Below, piece by piece: positions 58,536 through 64,000 of a stretch of DNA of 64,000 nt. Below the pieces are notes generated by a model. It had not been told where the DNA came from. It did not search any database and was given only the letters and a program-made list of their open reading frames with translations. The stretch lies in contig BCGQ01000002.1 in assembly GCA_001599355.1 (NCBI GenBank), forward strand, positions 1,415,909-1,479,908, written 5' to 3'. This DNA comes from Nakazawaea peltata (Eukaryota; Ascomycota; Pichiomycetes; Alaninales; Pachysolenaceae). Position numbers and translations under genes: made by a program. How positions within the stretch are numbered: the first letter of the stretch is position 1; every line of letters starts with the position of its first letter.

Positions 58536-61007
58536 ATGTCCAATCCTTGGAATCAGCTGGTGTATGCTAAGCGCCGTTCAATCATTTTGTATTATACATG
58601 TTTATCACTGATTGCTATATTGCTCTTCAACTTTATCATGTACACAATTCTTGTGTATGATAGACAGCTGGAGGCAATGATCAAGGATAATGGGCGGCGT
58701 AAGTTCCATTCAGATCGAGAGGGATCTGGATTTTGGGGCAGTTCTAGGAATTCTGAATATTCTGCTTCCATCAAAGAGACGATTGAAAAGTCCTTGAATA
58801 GGCCTGACCGTTTGAGATCATACTTTTACCCCACTGAGGAATACTATACGGATCCCTTGTATTTAAAGATTCGTGAGTCTCCCGCTCTGGTTTTTGATAG
58901 AAGATTACTTCCGGCTCTTTGGATCAATCTTATGAATAGGAATATAAAAACATATGATTCATTCCTTCCCGAGAATTTCAAGTTGCCATTCAATTGGGAT
59001 ATGTTTAATGATTTGTCACACGAGTTGACTAAGCTTAGATATTTCGATAGAGTCATAAAATATAAAATGACTTGTGCTAAGCTCAAAGATCTTGCCTCCG
59101 GAGATATTCCATCAGATTTTGACAAAAAATATTGCATCGATTACGATTACACAAATCCTAACTTCATCAACGAGTATGAAGTTTCTCTTTTGATAACTAA
59201 GAAGGTGGATTTCCATTTGCCTGATATTGAATGGAGAAGGATCCACGGTATGATGTACAGTTTAATGAGCAGTCCAATTCCAACGAATGTCTTGTTTTTA
59301 GGAGGAATTGGTAACACAAAGAAATCATTGATTGTACCTTTGAAAAAAGTGTCCAATGGCAGAAGTAACTTGCTGAAATTGGGTAAACCAAGTATCAAGT
59401 CATATTATACCTCTTTGATTGACTCCTACCTTGCTCAAAGACCTTCCAAGGAACTCGCTTTGGTCGAAGGTATTTCTGTCACCGAAGAATGGGATACTTT
59501 CAACAAGTTAATCAATGAAACTTCTCCAAGAACCTTGAAGGACCTCAACTACCTGCCTTCTATACCTCTGTTAATAGGGACTCACTCTAGAGATCCATAT
59601 TCTTCGATTGAATTGGATGAAAGCTTGTTCAAATTTGACTTGAGAGAAGAAAAGAAGAAATTGAATAAATTACTTGAAAAATCTTCACAAGGAGATGACG
59701 TCCGACAACTAGAAAAACTCCAAGATTCAATGGACATTGTAATGAATCCAGGTCTGGAGGAGCCGTGGTATTTCGGTGCTCCATTGGTTGCCGGGAAATA
59801 CCTTGACTTCTACGATTGGAGATTCTTCAAAGTTTTCACGGTCGAAGAAGATGAAGAGTTGCATGATGCTGTTTTGCATAGACTTTCTAGGACTTGGAGC
59901 CATCTTTGTGTTCAGTTTGATATTCCTACTTGGATGAATCACGGAGCCTTGTTAGGATGGTATTGGTCTGGAAACAGCTTACCAAAACAATATACTGTCG
60001 ATATGAAAATGCCTATCCAGTCATTGCATAGAATCTCCAAGTTCTTGAATAACACTCTTGTCTACGATTTCTCCAATAACAGCAGCTATGTAAACGATGA
60101 TCTAAAGATAGATGCAATGCTGGAAATGGGATTGAGGAGCTACTTGATCGACATAAATCCAATGTATTTTGATAGAGATAGAGTTCGGAGTGATCATAAT
60201 GACGTCGATATGAAGTTAATTGATACAGAGACCGGTCTTTACGTTGAAGTAACTGCTATGTCTGAATTCCATAGTGGCCATGACTATGATTTAGAGAAAC
60301 AGCAGCTGTATTTGCAAAAATCCGATTATCAGGGTTATAGAATCACAGTTCCTTCTCACTGGAATGAATTCTTAGATGAGAACAAAGAATATAAAGATGA
60401 TCGGATTAAAGGATGCGTCATGAAGGATGAGATTGTTCAGCAGATTAAACAATTTAGAGAATACAGCCCTCAATCGGGGTCGTTACTGCCAGGAAGTCCT
60501 ACCAAATTCCTCGAAGGTTACGCCCATGATAAAGTATACCATACCAACAAAATCTCAGAGATTGCACCTTTGATTCCCACGTTTTATGAAGGCCACTTGG
60601 CTTATTTGCCAAGCAACTGGAAAAAGAATACTTTAATCGAGTATCGTGGATATGGCCGTTTTTCAAATGTTATTTATGGAAACTACAGATATTACAATGA
60701 TTTGCTGCTCTGGGTTGGCAAAGATGAGTGTCCTCTTTGGAATGAGAAGGATGGTAAGCTCATTGGTGAGCTCACAGAGAAAGCAGCATCTTATCACTGC
60801 ATCCTGAAGAGCGATGATGTGGGTAGAAAACTGGAAGGAATTTATCAATATTCACAATTGCACCGCTACCATAAAGAGAAATTGTTAAACGGTCAAGGTG
60901 ACATTTTGCACTACCCAAACTTCAATAGATACCAAAAATCTTCGTTGAAGTTATTCGACTCTAAATTACATAAACTGGAGCCCTTCATAGTTCGAAACTT
61001 GTACTAG
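58536..61007 (+). CDS. MNN4-type LicD-family protein, second copy, degenerate acidic motif
   Basis: An 823-residue paralogue of the protein at 46413, alignable by eye along most of its length: RRLLPA.WI, FLPENFKLPFNWD, WMNHGALLGWYWSG, MPIQSLHRISKFLNNTLVYDFSN, LIDTETGLYVE, SPTKFLEGY, LPSNWKKNTLIEY. It has a signal anchor at about residues 16-38 but lacks the Ser/Glu-rich stem. The acidic motif is broken. Where the first copy has PYDYDLD (531, 533 and 535 acidic), this one has PKQYTVD, leaving only Asp489. Its codon use is also less biased. It may be non-catalytic, a regulator, or specialised. Mnn4 versus Mnn14/Pno1 identity cannot be fixed. Confidence 0.88.
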   Translation: MSNPWNQLVYAKRRSIILYYTCLSLIAILLFNFIMYTILVYDRQLEAMIKDNGRRKFHSDREGSGFWGSSRNSEYSASIKETIEKSLNRPDRLRSYFYPTEEYYTDPLYLKIRESPALVFDRRLLPALWINLMNRNIKTYDSFLPENFKLPFNWDMFNDLSHELTKLRYFDRVIKYKMTCAKLKDLASGDIPSDFDKKYCIDYDYTNPNFINEYEVSLLITKKVDFHLPDIEWRRIHGMMYSLMSSPIPTNVLFLGGIGNTKKSLIVPLKKVSNGRSNLLKLGKPSIKSYYTSLIDSYLAQRPSKELALVEGISVTEEWDTFNKLINETSPRTLKDLNYLPSIPLLIGTHSRDPYSSIELDESLFKFDLREEKKKLNKLLEKSSQGDDVRQLEKLQDSMDIVMNPGLEEPWYFGAPLVAGKYLDFYDWRFFKVFTVEEDEELHDAVLHRLSRTWSHLCVQFDIPTWMNHGALLGWYWSGNSLPKQYTVDMKMPIQSLHRISKFLNNTLVYDFSNNSSYVNDDLKIDAMLEMGLRSYLIDINPMYFDRDRVRSDHNDVDMKLIDTETGLYVEVTAMSEFHSGHDYDLEKQQLYLQKSDYQGYRITVPSHWNEFLDENKEYKDDRIKGCVMKDEIVQQIKQFREYSPQSGSLLPGSPTKFLEGYAHDKVYHTNKISEIAPLIPTFYEGHLAYLPSNWKKNTLIEYRGYGRFSNVIYGNYRYYNDLLLWVGKDECPLWNEKDGKLIGELTEKAASYHCILKSDDVGRKLEGIYQYSQLHRYHKEKLLNGQGDILHYPNFNRYQKSSLKLFDSKLHKLEPFIVRNLY

Positions 61008-61620
61008 ATCTAATCTCCCCTTTTTTAAGCTAAACTTTAAGGTATATAATGAAACAAGAGATGTCAATGGTTTCCTCTAACGGCTGCCCGTAGTTAGTAT
61101 CTTGTAGAGGCACCCTCTTTTTATAAATTCATAATTTTTAGGACCCTTATTTAGCCCCATTGATAAACAAAGATCATTAGCAATTTACGACTTTAGTTTT
61201 CAGAGTAGAAGTGAGGCGCAGAAATATTCCTCTAAGCCTTTTCTGCAGTGATCATCTAAATCTGTGTAGCCTGTGCAGCCTGTTAATTTGGCTTGTCTTT
61301 AATGCAGAAAATAATGTGGTAGCTTGGTCAATAGAGAAATACATTGATGTGGACATTCTCTAATTTCTATCCACTATTATCATATATAGACATGTCAACT
61401 TAGCTGTGGAGACAGTGAATATTTAACATGGACCACTATTAGACGTACATTGATAGCGATAGCTGAATCGATTATTCTTGAATTCATCAAAAACGTGGAA
61501 TCTTTATTTGCCCCCTTTTAAAGGGAACTTTGCTCCTCTGAAACATTGGATTGGTTTTGTTTGATCCATATAGCCAAGCCACACACAATCCTAGCGGAAC
61601 AGGGTAATAAAATAAATATA

Positions 61621-61642
61621 CCAAAAAAAATTTTTTTTTTGG
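61621..61642. other. A8T10 palindromic tract
   Basis: CC followed by eight A, ten T and GG makes a nearly perfect palindrome and a very stiff DNA element. Such tracts often exclude nucleosomes. It is about 1 kb upstream of the adhesin start. Confidence 0.6.
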
Positions 61643-62587
61643 ACACGCAAATCTTTGAACAGATTAGGACCTATTTTCGATCTAAGATATCTGTCTTTGT
61701 GAATTTTTTCTCCTAAAAGGGATAAAGCATTGGCCTTAACAAGTGGCGTGTTAATAACTTTCTAAGTAGTGTCTCATTTTGCTTTCGCACTGCTGCATGG
61801 AAATTGGCTCTTTTGGGATAAGTACCATTAAGCATAGACGTGTTTGTGTGGTCATCAGCCAATGAGCAGCAGGCCATCTGTGATCCCTGTCATCTAGATC
61901 CTTGTGAGCTGGTCCATGTTACCTTAATATTGCGTCATCTCTACACTGTTTGTACGTTTTAGGAAGAAAATAAATTTTTATCAGAGCCTCCTTTAGGATA
62001 AAAAAAAGAATAACAAAAATAGGAAGTATTAACTCATTACAATCAACTTTCAGAATAACACAAGGATCTCTATGATCATTATGACTTTGTATTTGCAACA
62101 TGAAAGCTGTTCCAGTATAGATTATGATTAGTATGCCCACTTACGGACAAAAATACATGACCGAGTTTTTTCTTACTTCTGACGCAGTTGAAAATCCTAT
62201 ATTTATGCAAGGATTGTTATCCTGTCCATTGGAATCCTGCCAATCTTCCATATATTGTCTCATAATTTTAACTGTCAGCTAACCAAGGCCCCTGGTATTT
62301 GAATTGTCTTTGATTTTCATGAGTACACTGTTTATTATAAAAGTCAAGAAAATTCCCACTCTCTCAGCGAATGCTGCAAGCTGACACAATAGCAATTCAA
62401 GAAAAACAAATTTCATTAAGATGCTAATGTTAGTCTATATCGAAGAAGGTGGTGTTGGCTCTTAGATAGCCGTTTATCCGTTTATCAACCAATGTTTTGT
62501 TTTCATTGAGACCAATTGAGACTCTTATAGAGAAAGGTATGGAGCTCTAGAAGTTAATTATTGACACGCACCATAGCCAGAGTTTGA

Positions 62588-62595
62588 TATAAATA
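62588..62595 (+). promoter_or_regulatory. TATA box of the adhesin gene
   Basis: TATAAATA begins 63 bp before the ATG at 62651. Confidence 0.5.
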
Positions 62596-62650
62596 TGGTA
62601 TTCCCGGTCTCTCTGCAAGCAAGTCGAATAATAGTTCAACAACAGCTCTC

Positions 62651-64000
62651 ATGCAAAGGATGATTCCTTATTACTTTTGGATATTTGTCCTTATTGGAGC
62701 AGTGTTTGCTAAGGATAGAGATGGTAATAACTCCCGTGTCGTCTCCACTTACGGTTGTGATGTCACCGACTCATCCATTTCAAGTGGATTCAGCGTCCAG
62801 TTCTACAACTACGAAAACAAGGATTTGAAGTCATTTTTCAACGCAAAGTTCATGGCGTCAGGCTATAGGAAGCTCAAAAAGACTTCAAATGTAGTTGGAG
62901 TTAAACATCCTAGATTCAAGTTGATCGAAACCAGTGACGATCCCAATCTTCGTGATAAGGTCTATGGAGTGTCTGTGACTGTCAACCATTTCCTTGCCCA
63001 GTTGACAGGTTATTTTTACGCAAGAGAGTCAGGATACTATACCTTTCGTTTGTCTGTTGCTGATGATGCTTGTATGGTTTTCTTTGGTTCTGCAGCCGCA
63101 TTCAAGTGCTGTGACAAAGAGGCGTTTGTTATCAGCAAGAAAGTAACTGATGACTACTTACTTTACACAAAAAAGACAATTGATGAAGAGCAGTACTCAT
63201 CAATGACAAGCTCCATCTATTTAGCAAAAGGATATTTCTACCCAATGAGAGTCGTCTATGTTAATCTGGAGAGATGGAATGCAAAATTGGACTTCAGCGT
63301 TACTACTCCATCTAAGAACAAAATCACGAACTTCAATAATTGGATTTTCGATTTCAAAAATTCGAAAAACAAAAAGCGTTGTCATGCAACAACAGCTACC
63401 CCCAAAACTTATACCAGAACTACTCACTGGAGTCATCATTATACTAAGACTTTTACTCATACGTTAAAGAATGGTGATGTTTCAAAGGTTATCGATCTTC
63501 CACCATACAAAACGACAAAGACGGTTCCATGGTCTGGAACATTTACTACTAGAACCACTAAAAAGGACAAAATTGGCGATGTTACNGTGATTGTTAAGAC
63601 GCCAACTCATAAGCCACATACTGTCACAACCACTAAGCCTTGGACTGGAACTCGTACTACCCGTACCACCAAGACCGCACATAATAAAGATGTGACTGTC
63701 ATAGTTAAGACGCCAACTCATAAGCCAATTACCACTACCACTACAGAGCCGTGGACTGGAACTGTTACATCCAGTACTACCACCACTGGCTCGAATGGAG
63801 ATGTCACTGTTATTGTTGATACCCCAGCCTCAGCTCCGTTCACACTTACTAGAACTACATCATGGACAGGAAAGGTTAGATCTACCACCACTACCACTGG
63901 AGAACATGGCGATGTGACTGTTATTGTCGAGACTCCAAAGAAGAAGAAGAAACATACTACGACTACCACTACTCCATGGACAAGAAAGATCACATCAACC
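62651..64000 (+). CDS. PA14/GLEYA-type adhesin (flocculin-like), 5' part, runs off the edge
   Basis: The frame is open from the ATG at 62651 to the last base (450 codons, no stop). It has a signal peptide (cleavage near VFA-KD, residue 20). A flocculin-like ligand-binding domain spans about residues 60-240: LTGYFYARESGYYTFRLSV, ADDACMVFFGSAAAFKCC, YLAKGYFYPMRVVYVN. The DD and CC pairs match PA14 flocculins such as Flo5. From about residue 245, Thr-rich units of about 36 residues repeat five to six times, with PWTGT...GDVTVIVxTP cores. Family knowledge: the lectin-like head binds sugars or cells and the repeats span the wall. An ambiguous base N at 63586 sits in a Thr codon third position (ACN), so it does not affect the protein. 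Confidence 0.88.
   Translation, partial: MQRMIPYYFWIFVLIGAVFAKDRDGNNSRVVSTYGCDVTDSSISSGFSVQFYNYENKDLKSFFNAKFMASGYRKLKKTSNVVGVKHPRFKLIETSDDPNLRDKVYGVSVTVNHFLAQLTGYFYARESGYYTFRLSVADDACMVFFGSAAAFKCCDKEAFVISKKVTDDYLLYTKKTIDEEQYSSMTSSIYLAKGYFYPMRVVYVNLERWNAKLDFSVTTPSKNKITNFNNWIFDFKNSKNKKRCHATTATPKTYTRTTHWSHHYTKTFTHTLKNGDVSKVIDLPPYKTTKTVPWSGTFTTRTTKKDKIGDVXVIVKTPTHKPHTVTTTKPWTGTRTTRTTKTAHNKDVTVIVKTPTHKPITTTTTEPWTGTVTSSTTTTGSNGDVTVIVDTPASAPFTLTRTTSWTGKVRSTTTTTGEHGDVTVIVETPKKKKKHTTTTTTPWTRKITST

Larger units (their letters stand above)
61008..62650. other. 1.6 kb intergenic region upstream of the adhesin gene
   Basis: A long AT-rich promoter, usual for flocculin genes. It contains an A8T10 block flanked by CC/GG (61621-61642) and a TATAAATA at 62588-62595. 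Short frames (for example near 61919-62140) lack support. Confidence 0.5.

Noticed and set aside
61919-62140. 73-codon minus-strand frame upstream of the adhesin
   Set aside because: Short, AT-rich, hydrophobic by composition, no recognisable domain; likely chance.
63950-64000. Possible telomere at the right edge
   Set aside because: The sequence is still coding adhesin repeats; no telomeric repeat is visible.

Overview
This is nuclear DNA of a budding (ascomycete) yeast. Genes are compact and mostly intron-free. The few introns are short, have GTRWGT-type donors and carry a TACTAAC branch point just before the acceptor. Nearly every recognisable protein has an orthologue in Saccharomyces or Candida. 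The most important global observation concerns the genetic code. In the conserved proteins I could check by eye (Fus3/Kss1-type MAP kinase, Erg27, Cqd2/Mcp2, fimbrin, Dug3), in-frame CTG codons fall mainly on residues that are alanine in the family, not leucine or serine. All four CTG codons of the MAP kinase do so. This points to the CUG-Ala clade (Pachysolen, Nakazawaea, Peterozyma). Protein descriptions here use the standard code, so most CTG-encoded leucines should be read as alanine.

Layout. 1-5 kb: a small secreted repeat protein, a 2.4 kb gene-free stretch, and a two-finger GATA factor of the iron-sensing Fep1/Sfu1/SreA type. 5-16.7 kb (all minus strand): DUG3 (glutathione breakdown), SAC6 fimbrin with a 7-codon first exon, an unknown 246-residue protein under four Mcm1-type sites, the SEA-complex protein MTC5/SEA3, and a three-exon GID11-like gene. 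17.5-31 kb: transcription factors (a GCR1/MSN1/HOT1-type protein, a one-finger GATA factor, and two HAP1-related Zn2Cys6 proteins, one with ten Cys-Pro heme-motif candidates), plus an EutQ-like cupin. 31-38 kb: an acid-sphingomyelinase-like protein that has lost most metal ligands, the mitochondrial ABC1-family protein CQD2/MCP2, and a C2H2 protein.

38.9-61 kb is rich in cell-surface mannan genes: three MNN1-type GT71 mannosyltransferases and two MNN4-type LicD proteins. Between the third GT71 gene and the second LicD gene lie a mating/filamentation MAP kinase, ERG27, a membrane-anchored GRX6/7 glutaredoxin, a YML079W-type cupin and an MFS transporter. From 62.65 kb a PA14/flocculin-type adhesin with Thr-rich repeats runs off the right edge. 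The GT71 and MNN4-type genes would act together in the Golgi on outer-chain mannan and mannosyl-phosphate. Of the two MNN4-type proteins, one keeps the acidic DxDxD-like motif and shows strong codon bias. The other has lost most of that motif.

No tRNA, rRNA, transposon or CRISPR feature was recognised by eye.
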